DNA from: Aspidiotus rigidus
Taxonomy: Eukaryota > Arthropoda > Insecta > Hemiptera > Diaspididae
Assembly: GCA_035079385.1 (NCBI GenBank)
Contig: JAVHKY010000071.1
Span: 498,001-562,000 of the forward strand
Reading direction: 5' to 3'
DNA: 64,000 nt
Under the pieces are notes generated by a model. That model did not search any database. It saw only the letters and a program-made list of their open reading frames with translations, and was not told the DNA's origin. Both the position numbers and the translations under genes were made by a program. Below are positions 10,701 to 21,858 of the stretch, in pieces; positions within the stretch are counted from its first letter, which is position 1, and each line of letters opens with the position of its first letter.

Positions 10701-10740
10701 TATTTATTGCTATTATTCTATTCTTACCTTTATTCTTCAC
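7717..10740 (-). CDS. LINE ORF2: AP endonuclease and reverse transcriptase
   Basis: ORF2 nicks target DNA and copies its own RNA at the nick (target-primed reverse transcription). From residue 1 at 10740, the endonuclease spans about 35-280, with N42, E71 in GISEVRR, Y141 in YAPT, D179 and N181 in GDFNSQ, D248 in SQIDYI and the terminal S272-D273-H274. The RT spans about 520-800, with D657 in MIDYKKAFDS, the RQGDPLS motif near 716 and F754-A-D-D757. A C-terminal domain contains WDWAGHVSR. The codon at 10740 is GTG. There is no ATG in this frame before about residue 127, and the frame is open upstream to the ORF1 stop at 10837-10839, so the true start is uncertain. An ATG at about 10777-10779 lies in another frame before an A8 tract. 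Confidence 0.9.
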   Translation of the reverse strand: MKNKGKNRIIAINKYKSEITDSKSYLVKNKRKLSTFVLGTINVRTLKSDEKLEELEDAFEKSNIEILGISEVRRNNEKITETKRNNILFHTGCERGQKGVGYLIKSDLKDKIIEVSTISERIAKLLMKGERNEIYVLVQVYAPTAESKEEEIEKFYKELNNTIDSYLLKKEYHLVIIGDFNSQVGQKEENEDRYIGNYCYGRRNERGERLMDFCKENDLKIVNTFFKKRLSQRWTWIAPNNEYKSQIDYIIMPTTFNKIYDCKVIKEFMFHSDHRAIECKIVTNETRRRYQKNQGFKEIKYKMLYESIITELLKNNKIEDKESIEESYSKLTKIIKLTIEKYEECEKERRKGEDEGGDRASGEGGKELNYRESLNKLYKKRSELLRINRKTKEEKIELNLTSKIIRQKIREHRKKRDELVIEEILENTKSTKEIKKHMSLGKNLITYLQDNDGCKIYNRNGINKVATEFYSNLYTGCESNHTGGQNKSEYNLGGIEVDGQNLNPVLEAEPEFLEEEIEVIISKLKTKRAPGHDNIRNEHLKYGGKTLIREITKLFNKLLEEQKIVEDWRRADIIILHKKGNKHDIKNYRPLSLSPVIAKVFSRAIGNRISERLMEQQTDVQAGFRKRYSTIDHLQAINQIIEKSNEYQINLQIVMIDYKKAFDSVDHLYLIESLKKRGLPKVYINIISDMYTNNMARIKTDKVGPYFKIRRGVRQGDPLSSILFICMLEEIFKKLDWESKGIKINGKNLSNLRFADDVILFEEEKTKIDEMIEELDKEGRKGGLEMNLGKTERLVPDNEENCKAELEVDKLNRVTETIYLGQTISFNKRLEKEINRRTTLAWNKFWSLKCVFKGPYRNHQKSKIFNSCILPTMTYGAQTWALTEKQENKIKVTQNRMERSILGIKIRDKIPLRTIKRKLEGNEDAIKVTRRRKWDWAGHVSRMDDNRWAYRTTFWQPYSRRKKGRQKTRWRKDFDDFLRNPLFHRVAKDRSEWNRLREAFAHKQGQR

Positions 10741-10836
10741 TTCATTTTTTTTAGCAATTTTTGAGGGGTGTAAGCCATGTTCACCCTCGCTGGCCAGACT
10801 TACTGGGTGAGACGAGTTCGATCTGTGTACAATTTT

Positions 10837-11763
10837 TTATGCTCGATAATTTTTTCTATCTTTGGACGCTGCTGTGTGTAACAATTGTCCCGTTGAGCGC
10901 GTGATGACTGTTCTTGGTGTGATTTTGAAGTTGCTACGATATTTGGACGGTATTTCTCTTTCCCTTGTAACAAAGTCCTTCATTGATAGCTGATTTTTCT
11001 TGATGTTCTTTCCTCCTTCCTTCTTCCTAAAATTTCCGTTACCGTTTTCTGCTCTGTTGTTCTCGTCGCTTGTTGATTCTATTTCATCTCCGCCGTCTTC
11101 TTTCTCATCTTCTTCGACTTTACTTCTGATGTCACATACAATCGCTTCCAAGTGTTTTACTGACTTTACTTCAATCCTAGGGTCTCCGTCTTGTTCTTTT
11201 ATGTAAACTCGACCATTTCTTGTCCACACATACTGTATCAGCTCATTGTATGATTTCGCTTCTTGAAGCAAGTTTATGGTTTGCTTGGTTAGATGTTCGC
11301 TTACGATTACATTCGGTATTTTCGAATTTCTATCTTTTTTATTCTTTATAGACCATTTAATGAGGACATCTTTCATATCTAGGTTATTTAAACAAACTAA
11401 GATAGGTGGTACCTCTTTTCTGGTTGGTATTCGGTGTACCGCATTAATCTCATATTCTTGGATCGGTATATTTATTCTTTTTGCAAATTGATGCAGTACT
11501 TCGCGTGTATTTTCTCCTTCCTCGAAATCTATACCGTAGATTATCACGTTCCTTTTCTTACTATATTGCTCTGCGTGGTCTAACCTCTCCTGTAGCTCGT
11601 CGTAAGCACTTTGAAGATCGAAAATCTCTTCCTTTCGGCCTTGGTTTTCATTCTCCAGTTCATCGATTCTTTCTACTAATCCCGGTAGTGTAGACACTGC
11701 AGTTTCGATGGTCGTAATTTTTTGAAACATAACTTCAAATTTCTTCTTGAAATCTTCATCCAT
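10837..11763 (-). CDS. LINE ORF1: coiled-coil RNA-binding protein
   Basis: This 308-residue product from the first ATG (11763) is probably the nucleic-acid chaperone that coats the element's RNA. Its N-terminal third is heptad-rich (around LVERIDELENENQG) and predicts a coiled coil. A middle block containing KRNVIIYGIDFEEGE, then EINAVHRIP, resembles the RRM-like and C-terminal domains of LINE ORF1 proteins. The tail is Lys/Glu/Asn-rich. The same frame is open upstream to 11844 without an ATG. ORF1 ends at TAA 10837-10839, and ORF2 follows in the same frame with 32 sense codons between that stop and the GTG at 10740. Confidence 0.75.
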   Translation of the reverse strand: MDEDFKKKFEVMFQKITTIETAVSTLPGLVERIDELENENQGRKEEIFDLQSAYDELQERLDHAEQYSKKRNVIIYGIDFEEGENTREVLHQFAKRINIPIQEYEINAVHRIPTRKEVPPILVCLNNLDMKDVLIKWSIKNKKDRNSKIPNVIVSEHLTKQTINLLQEAKSYNELIQYVWTRNGRVYIKEQDGDPRIEVKSVKHLEAIVCDIRSKVEEDEKEDGGDEIESTSDENNRAENGNGNFRKKEGGKNIKKNQLSMKDFVTREREIPSKYRSNFKITPRTVITRSTGQLLHTAASKDRKNYRA

Positions 11764-12039
11764 TTTCGCTGATTGCTCTAGGTATGTTATTTTGCCTATC
11801 GAAGACACAGATTCACACTTAGACAGGATTATTCGTGCAAGCACTCGATCCTAGCTTCTAATATTACTTATCTGTTGTAAAAATCACGTTAGCACAAGTT
11901 ACGCTGTGTGAACTATTCAACGCGCACAAAACGTCCGTTTTAACATGATACCCAAATCGAACTCGAAATGATTGGTATTATAACTAATAAAGAAGAACGT
12001 ATGAATTATTGTTATTTGGAATTAATTGAAATTTGTGTA

Positions 12040-12990
12040 CGATTCAGAATACAACCTTGAGTGTAATGCAAAATTTTGATTCTATTAATTTTTCATGGTT
12101 TGTTTCTTAGTCTCATTGAAACATATTCCAATTGATTCCATCATTTTTTTATGGTTTCTCCGTGGTTTCTCCCGTGGTCTAACTGAAATGAATGTTGATA
12201 CTATCGATCTATTCATGGTTTCACCCTGATTCTAATTTAAATGTTGATTTCATCAATTTTTTATGGTTTCTTCCTTAGTCTAATTCAAATTTTGAATCTA
12301 TCAATTTTTCATGGTTTCTTTTTTAGTCCACCTAATTGAATCATATTGGTTCCATCAATTTTTTTATGGTTTCTTCCCTGGTCTAACTCAAATCTTGATT
12401 CTATCAATCTATTTATGGTTTCTCCCTGAGTCTATGTTGATTCCATCAATTTTTCATGGTTTCTTCCCTGGTCTAACTCAAATGTTGATTCTATCAATCT
12501 ATTTATGTATGGTTTCTCCCTGAGTCTAATTGAAATGTTGATTCTATCAATCGATTTATGGTTTCTCCCTAAAAGTCTAATTTAAATGTTGATTCCATCA
12601 ATTTTTTATGGTTTCTTCCTTAGTCTAATTCAAATTTTGAACTTATCAATTTTTTGTGGTTTCTTCCTTGGTCTAATTGAAACATATTGATTCCATCAAT
12701 TTTTTGATGGTTTCCTCCTTGGCCTAACTCAAATGTTGATTCTATCAATCTATTTATGGTTTTTCCCTGAGTCTAATTTAAATGTTGATTCCATTAATTT
12801 TTCATCATGGTTTCTTCCTTAGTCTAATTGAAACTATTGATTCCATCAATTTTTCATCATGGTTTCTTCCTTAGTCTAATTGAAACTATTGATTCCATTA
12901 ATTTTTTTATGGTTCTTTCCTTGGTCTAACTCAAATGTTGATTCTAGTAATTCATTTTTGATTTCTCCTTCAGCCTAATTCAAATTTTGA
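12040..12990. repeat. Decayed ~50-bp tandem repeat
   Basis: The motif atggtttctt with a following tagtctaat and a preceding attc(c/t)atcaat recurs about every 50 bp across 950 bp, giving some 17 diverged units. No coding frame is kept across it. Confidence 0.8.
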
Positions 12991-14315
12991 TGCGGACTAT
13001 GTACTGTATTTTTAAATGAATTTAAAAATGTAACTTTTGTAGACGATCTTTTCCGCGAGGAGGATATGTCATAAATTACTTTTAAATTATGTCATATTAT
13101 TACTAGAAATAAATTAGTTCTTCCTCACTTATATGAAACTCATTGCGTGAATACCATTCCTGTAACACTCCATATGACGATCTTTTATGCAATGTGTAAA
13201 GTCACAAAACATCGCATTTTTCTGTTATTATTCACCCACATAAATTTACATGCGATTTGTAAAGTCTGAAAACATCGCGTTTTTGTGTTATTATTCCTCC
13301 ACATAAATTTACTATTATCGTAGAAAAATAATTTTAATAAAAAAAAGGTTTAAGACAAATTTCTGAAAAAAAAAAATTTACAAAAAATAGTCTGAACGGG
13401 GCTCGAACCAGGGTTCAAATGACAAAACTTTGCATTTTAAGAAGAACATACGTGGCTAGCAACGCACACGCGACGACGAGCGTGGCTAAAAACACGCTTA
13501 CCTACTTGTACCGTCAACCTACTTGTACCGTGACACATACAGTACGTAAACCTGGTAGAAGAGGGGTAATTTTAAACGTTCTGTCTCCAAAACACATTTC
13601 ACTGTTAGACAAAATACGCATCGCTTTTGGTCTACCAAAAATTAAAACACGGTTCGATCCACTCACACTTCCTGAATCAAAAAACAGAAATTTTTCGGAT
13701 ACTCCAGGCGATGGACTCTACGTCGTATATTTTTCCGGCACAATTAGGTCATCGAGCGACTTTGGATAAGGTGGTACTTGATCTAAGCCTTTGCGTACAC
13801 GTCAAACTCTTTGCTTTAGAGCATTCAATGTTGGTAATGCACCTTGTGATGCCTCCCCTACTTCAGTTAATTGAGATTCGACAACAACAGCGGTCATTTC
13901 GTCTGAGTCTTCAGCTTTCCCTTTAATAGCTGTAACGGCAGCCATGGCCATAATTTGGCCTGGATTAGGTCTGTCGGTGTGTGTGTGTGTGTGTGTGTTA
14001 GATCTCCAAACGAGGACATCATCTTCCACGTGAATTCGAGAACTACATTTACTTCTTTGTTGGCATCGCCAAAAACCAACACTACCATCTGCGCGTATTT
14101 ATCGAAAACATGACTAAAACCGCGATCAACAAAAACTCTGTTTTCTTTTTGTTAACACTTCGTTCTCCATTCTCATCAGTACGACTGTTAACCAACAACT
14201 AACTTCACTTTTTCGTATCTTTGTACAAATTATCATCATTCGACAGGTCCTTTCATCTCGATGACTTCATGACAAGAAAGATATTGGCGAAAATTGCAGC
14301 TAATAATTTACATTA
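12991..14315. other. Non-coding sequence with a possible tRNA-like box
   Basis: A (TG)n run lies at 13977-13999. On the minus strand around 13392-13415 the string GGTTCGAGCCC matches a pol III B-box, so a tRNA-derived SINE fragment is possible; I could not place a convincing A-box. ORFs of about 100 codons at 13419-13926 show no recognisable domain. Confidence 0.35.
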
Positions 14316-14323
14316 GTCATGAC

Positions 14324-14950
14324 TGGGGCTGCCAAACTTATGCATTTACATATAATTTCGGGAACATTATATCGTACAACCGACTCAATGCTTTTGCGTT
14401 TTAGCTCTAGGCGAGGTAGGCTATAAAATTTAAAAGAGCATATTTTTGCATTATCTTGGAATAATTGCATATTTGGTCCATAAATGCATATTTGAACTGT
14501 AAGTATGAGAACAGAGGAAAAAACGAGCAGCGCGACAATATCAGGGTATTACGAGCAAGTTGAAAAATCACTATGACAAGAAAAATCTTGAGAAACTAGA
14601 GACAATGTGGTGGGAAATTTGGATCCAGATGAATAGTCCAACTACAAATACGCTCCACTGACCGCCTGCGATGTGGAAAGAAGTTTCCGTATGTACAAAA
14701 GTATTTACAAAGACAACAGAAGGAGTTTCAATTTTAAAAATTTAAAAAAATAATTAGTTTATAGCGTGCAATAATAAAATATAAAAGAAGAGGTGGAAGA
14801 GTAGATATCAAAAAATGAATATAAACATTTGATAATATGATTTTGTAGCCTTATACTTGTCCGGAAAATGAATGCATAATAATATTCACATATTTTGAGG
14901 AGAATAGACGCATATTTTCTAAATATTAGCGCATATTTTTGGCAGCTCTA
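14324..14950 (+). mobile_element. Relic hAT DNA transposon
   Basis: Short inverted ends (tggggctgccaaa on the left; tttggcagctcta on the right) are flanked by 8-bp near-identical repeats, gtcatgac at 14316-14323 and gtcttgac at 14951-14958. The interior keeps only the C-terminal dimerisation part of a hAT transposase. Size, TSD length and coding content agree on a hAT superfamily member that has lost most of its gene. Confidence 0.8.
14610..14753 (+). pseudogene. hAT transposase C-terminal (hATC) fragment
   Basis: The frame encodes YAPLTACDVERSF followed by a Lys/Asn/Arg-rich stretch and LKK, which matches the hATC dimerisation motif of hAT transposases. It ends at TAA 14751-14753. A TAG at 14634-14636 interrupts the same frame upstream, and the rest of the transposase is missing, so this is a dead remnant. 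Confidence 0.8.
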
Positions 14951-15508
14951 GTCTTGACGTTACAATATTTGCGGAGACGTCTTTGACAGGCGAATCATTT
15001 CTTTTTTTTTATCGATGGAATTTTTCGTCGTCGAAAAAGAAATCGTCCGCGTCGAAATGATATGTCACCTCTCAAGAGAGTTTACAAATTTTCAGAGACG
15101 TCACAAGAAACTTTTTGGCAGGAAATTTTTTTTTCCCCACAAATCCATGAGGGTTCTTGGCTCACCGAGGTGAGAGCTCCAAAAAGAGAATCAAGAAACC
15201 TGAAAAATTTCTATACACTGTAATATTTCAAAAATAAAATGGAAACAGTTAACAAAAGAAAAAATAATAATGATTATAATTACTAACAACAATAATGAGA
15301 TACTATTTTCAAATGTATGAATACTGCCGCCTATGACATGAAAAATGAGAAATTAATATAATTCTATAATAAATGTATATAAAAATGTTTGCTTGCAGAC
15401 ATTCGTTAGACTACAAGAACAAAGAACAAAGAAAAAAAAAAAGAAGTACAAAATAGTATAAATACACAGTGGCACATTACTTTGGTTTATATTCGTACAA
15501 AAAAATTA

Positions 15509-15646
15509 CTACATTTGTTCGTTGTTAATGATTACCTGTATAACATAACCAGGTAGCACTTTTACTTCCTCAAGGCGCACTCGGTCGCCTAATAATTTAC
15601 CGCCAAAAAACCATCTTTGCTTGGAAGGTTCTATACCTTCTTTCAA
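15509..15646 (-). CDS. UBTD: UBTD coding exon 5 (last)
   Basis: It follows the acceptor CTGTTGCAG (AG at 15648-15647). It encodes the second half of the ubiquitin-like fold ([16 protein letters not shown] to [12 protein letters not shown]) and ends at TAG 15509-15511. Confidence 0.95.
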   Translation of the reverse strand: MKEGIEPSKQRWFFGGKLLGDRVRLEEVKVLPGYVIQVIINNEQM

Positions 15647-18600
15647 CTGCAACAGAATTAGATTTCATCATTATAGCAAATTTTTGAGAAAAGATAATCA
15701 AAGTAGAAAGCAAAAGGACGATAAGATCGCTTTTCTTCATAAGTGTATGTCAAAATTGCGAGAGATTGGTGTGAAAACTTTCAATTCTCTTCTCCTCTCT
15801 TACTACAAATATGTCCTTCAACAATTTCTGAAAATGATACTCTTATCTCATTTGGAGCAGACTATAGTTGAGACACTAAAGGAGGAAGATACTTGTACAA
15901 TGAATATCCATTTTGTCAAGAATTAAGTCTCCAGCTGATAGCTGCACTTGAGTTCGAGTTCTGCGGTTTACATTATTAACGTATGACGTCAACAAAGAAC
16001 AAAAACATTGAACATAATTCAGCCATCAGTTGGAGACTTATTCATCCTCATTGTGTCATGTTTGAAAATCGGAATATTTATTGCCAGTCGCTGCCGTTGG
16101 TAATTTTATTCAGCAGATTTTCTTGTTTCATGATATGAATTTGTCGTACCCGTTGTAATTTATTAGAATAAGTTGTTTTCTTTTTTTTTTTAAGGTTTGA
16201 ATAATACGTAGGACAATATTGCGGGACATTGTTTAACAAACAAATTAAATTAAAACATAAAATTTTAAGAACCGCACAATTTTACAAAACATAATACTAT
16301 AATACGAGAACTTTTGACTAAATAACCATGTGTTCTATCCTAATGAAGTCTTTTTGGTCAAGAGTTCTCGTATTATAGTATCATATTTTGTAAAATTGTC
16401 CGGTTCGTAAAATTTTATGTTTCAATTCAATTTTTTTGTATAAAATGGGTGTTATCTGAAAGAAAATTACGAGAGCTTTAATTCTCAAAACCTGACATTT
16501 GAAAAAATTTAAAAAAAAAAAAGCTTTTATTGCATTTTTTCCATTACCTATGATATCAAAAAGATGTCCCTACAAGAAACTCACAACTCCATCCAATAAC
16601 GAGAGTTTATGTTTTCGACTGATTATTGATTTTAAAAGCTATAAACAGACACGCGGTTACAAAAAAAGTCACGTGTATTGTACTACAACATACAATGCAA
16701 TAATATGTATCATGTAACCCAACATCGACAGAGATTAACAATTTGGTCGAAACTGCGTCGATTTATTGTTGAAATCAACGTCGGCATGAGGTCAATAAGG
16801 AGTAATTCGCTAAATTTTTTGTCAACCTAAAATCAAACCCTCTGTTGCATCGATTGCCAGTCGATTTGTACTTTTTTAGGATGAATTCAAATTGATGTAC
16901 CTCAAATTGATGTTGATCTAGAGTCAATTTCCAGTCAGTTCCTTGTAGTCGTAATTACTCGTACATATTGCGGGCGACTCAGAATCTCTATTATATTTAA
17001 ACAGAATAGCAACGTTCGAATTGACAAAATTCCAACGTCAATTTTTAGTTGACATAAAAATCTACCAGTACCCGGTCGACTTGTTTTAGCGGGCAACCCG
17101 CTATCCTCTTTGTTGAGGGTACTTTCAGGAAAATTTCGTCCGCGAGCGCCGGTGCGAGCGAGGTTGATGACGTCACGAGCTTAACGCCGTCACGGAGAGG
17201 GGAGGGGGACTTGGAAAAATGTTGACCCATGAGCTATATATGAAAGGGGGGACACTTTGAAAAATTCCGACCTCCGAGTTATATGTGTAGAGACCGGATT
17301 TTTTGGCATGAATAATGAGAAATTTGGCACTGAAAATTGACCCAAAAAAATACAAAAAAATGAAAAAAAAAAATACAAAAAGAATGATTGAGAGGCATGC
17401 AGAACTAACTCAAACAGTATTTTTGGGCGGTTGTAACATAATAATTAAATGTTTTTCAAGCTTCTCTTTAGTAAAATTGTAACGGCGGTCGGTCAGTATT
17501 AGAGAGATTAGATTATTCACGACAACGATGAATTTATGACTCAGCTGGTGGTAGTATGAGAATAAAGTATCATATTTCTCTTTTCTCGTTGATGTTACCA
17601 TATTATAGGTAATTAAAGTTTAACCACTTTTTTCTTTCTGTTTTTCTTCGGTATTTCTCAACTTCAGCAATTTCACCACTTTTTGGAACTATTTGGCATT
17701 TACACATATACTCGTTTTTGGCATTTATTCCTTTTTTGGCATTTTTTGGCACAATAGTAGTATATTACGCTATAAGGGACGGAGGAGAGCGATTTCTATA
17801 CGAGCGCTTTGGCGACGCGAGCCGCAGCAAGGGCCGCCATGCAGCGCGAGTATATCGCTTTCCTCCGTTCACGTGTGGCGTACGCTATTTTTCGGTTCAC
17901 ACGAATAAAAACGCAAATGCGAGATGAACTATAACTAAAATTTTCACTTTTTTATTAGAGCATCATAACATTGTTGATGGAAACACACATAGAATAACGA
18001 AATCGTAATTTTCTTACAATTAATGAACACAAGGAAAAATTCGAGTGTTGTATTTAAAATTATTAAAAGATCATTTTCGTCGGCGACCGCCAAAATGTTT
18101 GGCGCATACAGAATACGCGCATGCGCGCAACCCAACTCTTCACGCTCTAAAGTAAAAAAACGCGTCTTCGCGTTCTACAACAAAGCACCAAAGGAACGCG
18201 TTTTTATTCCTATGAACCGAAAAAATTTTTTCCCAGGCTCCCTAACCCCTGAAACGTACTCGTATTTGGTTTTTATACGTCCCGCCTTTCAGGAAATGAT
18301 TTGACAAATGCCCTCGAATCCGGCTTAGCCCGCTCGTATTTAACATATTTTTTTGGGTTGATGACGTAATCTACAAGTTGGAACAGCTCCATAACGCCAT
18401 GACAAAGCTACGGCAAGACTGCAAAAACTGTTCTCTATGGACTCTTACACTGTAATCGAGATTTTACTTTCGAGTGCCACTAGTATTTTTTGCAAGTGAA
18501 CGAATCTCTATACATAGGATAGGAGGGGGCAAATTTCGACCGTCTAACCATATATGATAGGAGGGGGACTTGGAAAAATTTCGACCCACGAGCTATATAA

Positions 18601-21600
18601 AATTTTTCCAAGTTTCTTGCCGGACGGCGTATGGCAAACTTCCCAGAAAAAAAAAAAAAAAACATAAAATAGGTTCACTGTTAAAATTTCCACTGTTGAG
18701 CTATATATGAATGGAGGGGGACAACATCTTTCTTGAAATCGCAGCGCGTTCAAGTTGTCACGTCATCATTCTCGGGACTTAGAAAAACTTCAAGCTCTAA
18801 GATTTATATGATAGGAAGGGGACTCGGGACAGCGGGTTTCCCGCTGCTTGCTATTGCAATCCTGCAATGGCATCTAATTTTTGTCCTCGATTTCAAAACT
18901 TTACTAGATTGTGTGCCTTTAAATCTATGCAATTGCAAGTTTTACTCTTACGCTCACAAATAACATTATGTAATCAATCCAAAATCGACGTCAGTTTTCA
19001 ATCGACATTAATCTGATAGAAGAAGTCGATTCGAATTTAACGCCGATTTTGAATCGATTTCTCGTTAAAACAACAATGAGTGAATTTGGAGTCGCTTTTA
19101 CGTCAAATCGACAAGATTCATCGAAATGATTGAATAAATACGATTTTCCAGATTCGATGAAAGGATATTCTGGAAAATAATCTTGAGTTGCAAAGACCGC
19201 CGAGAAAATGATTAAACATCAAGCGAGACAAACAACTTGAGGTCACTCTTTAAAGTATCCCTCCCTCGATTCATCAAAATACATTCTAAACATCCTCTTC
19301 TCACAAGAACGCGGGCTAAACGCTGTTGCGCGGGTGCGTAAATTTATATAGTGTGTGTTTTTCCAGCAGTGAACTCGATTCACTTGCATGCTACTAACTG
19401 AAATACATTGGTTAGTTTCTAGAACATACCGGTAGTAATTATTTATGCTTTTCTTATGAGCAAATGTGGACTGAAGGAAAAAAAGGTAAACAATTTCCGC
19501 TGATTTTCGTGAGTGTAACGTCAAACAGAACATCCCTGTTGACCCATGTCGATAAATGGAGCCCATTAAACAACATATCTTTTTAAGGTCAGCCCGTGTC
19601 GCGCGGCCGACCGTAGTGTAATCACTTTTTAGGGTCGGCGCCAGCGCTAGCCGACCATATTATAAGATCACGTCTTTTTTCGTCTTCTTCGTCTCAGTTA
19701 GGACACTGACGTCACAGCACGGTAGTCCACAATGCAGTACGGTGTGGGTATTTGTTTTAATGGCACCCTGTCATGACGTGTATCTTGTTTATTCAATCAT
19801 ATTCCATGTTCATCGTTTTGTCGTCGTTGATTCTGATGGCGTAATTTTCTGCCGAGAAGAGTTTTGTAGACTTTCTCGTTTTGTGTTGTTTCTTGTGTCT
19901 TCGCGTGTTTGCATTGATCAGCGTATTAATAAATTTGATTTTACGGAATGTTCAAATTATAAATTACTTTTCCTTTAATAAATAAAAATGAAACGAGATT
20001 TTTTACAATGCGATGGGAAACTGAAATGAATAATTGCGAATGAAAAAGTAGGGAACAGAATGATTTAAAAGTCAATCATGGATCGCAAATCCGCGTATCC
20101 GCCCACTTCATATTCCCCAACGTATTCTCCTCGAAAACTCTCTCGTGTGGATGAGGCTTAAGGAACTATATAAGATAGGTATGCGCAAGTGATAAGAAGA
20201 GGACCGTCGTCATGTTGATAACGTTGAAGGAGGAGCGTTTTGGGAGGTTTCAGGAGAGCCATAAAATTTGAATATCAAACATTGAATTTTGGTTAATTAA
20301 AAAGATTATATCGATGAAAACAAAAAATTAGTGAATTATTTCCTTTATTTTTCGTAGTTGAATTCTTGTATTCAATGTTTGATGTTTCAAATTCTCTGAG
20401 GATACTACTCAGATTGCTCCTCCTCCAACTTAATCAACACAGTCACGATCCTATTCTTATCACTTGCGCATACCTATCTTATATAGTTCCTTAGAGAAAC
20501 TAAAAGCATCAAGCTAAAAGCCAAAGAATAACATATATTTAGCGTAGAAATTAGAGAAGGACGACAAGTTGTATGGTGAATGCTTAAAGGTGTATATTAT
20601 AGAATAAGAGCTAAAACTTGGACGTCAAACGCTGAGTCGAGCCAGAAAGTCAAGAAGCTTAGCAAGAACCTCTTCCAGCCGACCAGCAGTCGGGTGCTTG
20701 TTAGTTGGGTTTTAGCGCACAAAGATTTCATCATTTTTAGGGTCGGCGCAGGCGCTAGCCGACCGTATTGTAATCACTTTTTTCTTCTTCGGGTAAGTTC
20801 AGGGGGAATATAAAACTGCACGAGAAAAAAAAAAAGTTTTCACAGAGCCATATTGCGCGAGAAAATAAAGAACCGGACTGAGATTTAAAAGTGACATCAC
20901 GAGATGTCTCGTGCACTACATATTAATTTGTCAATACGAGAAATAATTAAATTTCGGCGAGAAGATATTGTATAACAAATACAATTTTCGCCTAAACTAT
21001 TTTCAAGGAATAATACGGGGTGAGTGAGTAGGTATGTGATAAGAACAGAAGTAGGTATAATGCTCGTATGAACAAGAAATATTTATGGCAATACGTTTTT
21101 TGTATGGGTCACTGTACTTTATCAAGACAGAAATGATGAGTAACGATAAATTAGGTATCTCTTTTCGTTGGTCACACAATGTTTATACATGTAGTGATTT
21201 ATTCATCGACTTGCAAGGGTGAATACTCGTACATTTGTATGTTTTTGTTTGCGGGCGTTTACGGAGTACTTCTGGGTGCATTTGATCAAGAAATTAATAT
21301 TAATTTGATTCGAATATGAATGTGACATACGTAAATGATTTTTGTGACGACACGAACTCATCAGAGGACGACGAATTATGCTCACCACCTCCAAAACGGC
21401 GACGTACACACCGTATTTGGCTTCTTAAGGAAAAATTTACCTCGTCTGAAGAAGCAGAAGAAGCAGTACGAGCTCGAAAAATTTGGAGCAAGTCAGCATC
21501 GAAGAGCACACCTTCAGGTCTTCGAGTAGAGTACCGATGCACAGCGGCAAAATATCGTGTAAATGAGTGCTTAGCAGGGTTGTACTTGTTATACAGTAGC

Positions 21601-21819
21601 ACGGACTTTAGTGTTTCTCTACACCAAACTACTGATAATGTTCCACTGGGGCAATTATATTACAGCCAAAAATACTGTTTGAGTTAGTTCTGCATGCCTT
21701 TCAATCATTCTTTTTGTTTTTTTTTACCATTTTTTTGTATTTTTTTTTGTTTGTGCCATAAAATGCCAAACTTTCAATTTTCAGCACCAAATTTCTTATT
21801 ATTCATGCCACAAAATCCG

Positions 21820-21858
<39 letters not shown>

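Larger units (their letters stand above)
7630..11964 (-). mobile_element. Full-length RTE-type LINE retrotransposon
   Basis: This 4.3-kb element is read on the minus strand: 5' leader (11764-11964), ORF1, ORF2, a short 3' region and a (TAA)n tail that appears as aat repeats at about 7627-7656. The 16-bp direct repeat gaaatgattggtatta flanks it at 7614-7629 and 11965-11980, so it is a complete insertion with its TSD. The AP-endonuclease/RT layout and the simple-repeat tail fit RTE-related LINEs. Both ORFs are free of internal stops, which suggests a recent insertion. Confidence 0.88.

Noticed and set aside
19243..19566. 107-codon minus-strand ORF in UBTD intron 4
   Set aside because: No recognisable motif; located in repeat-rich intron sequence.
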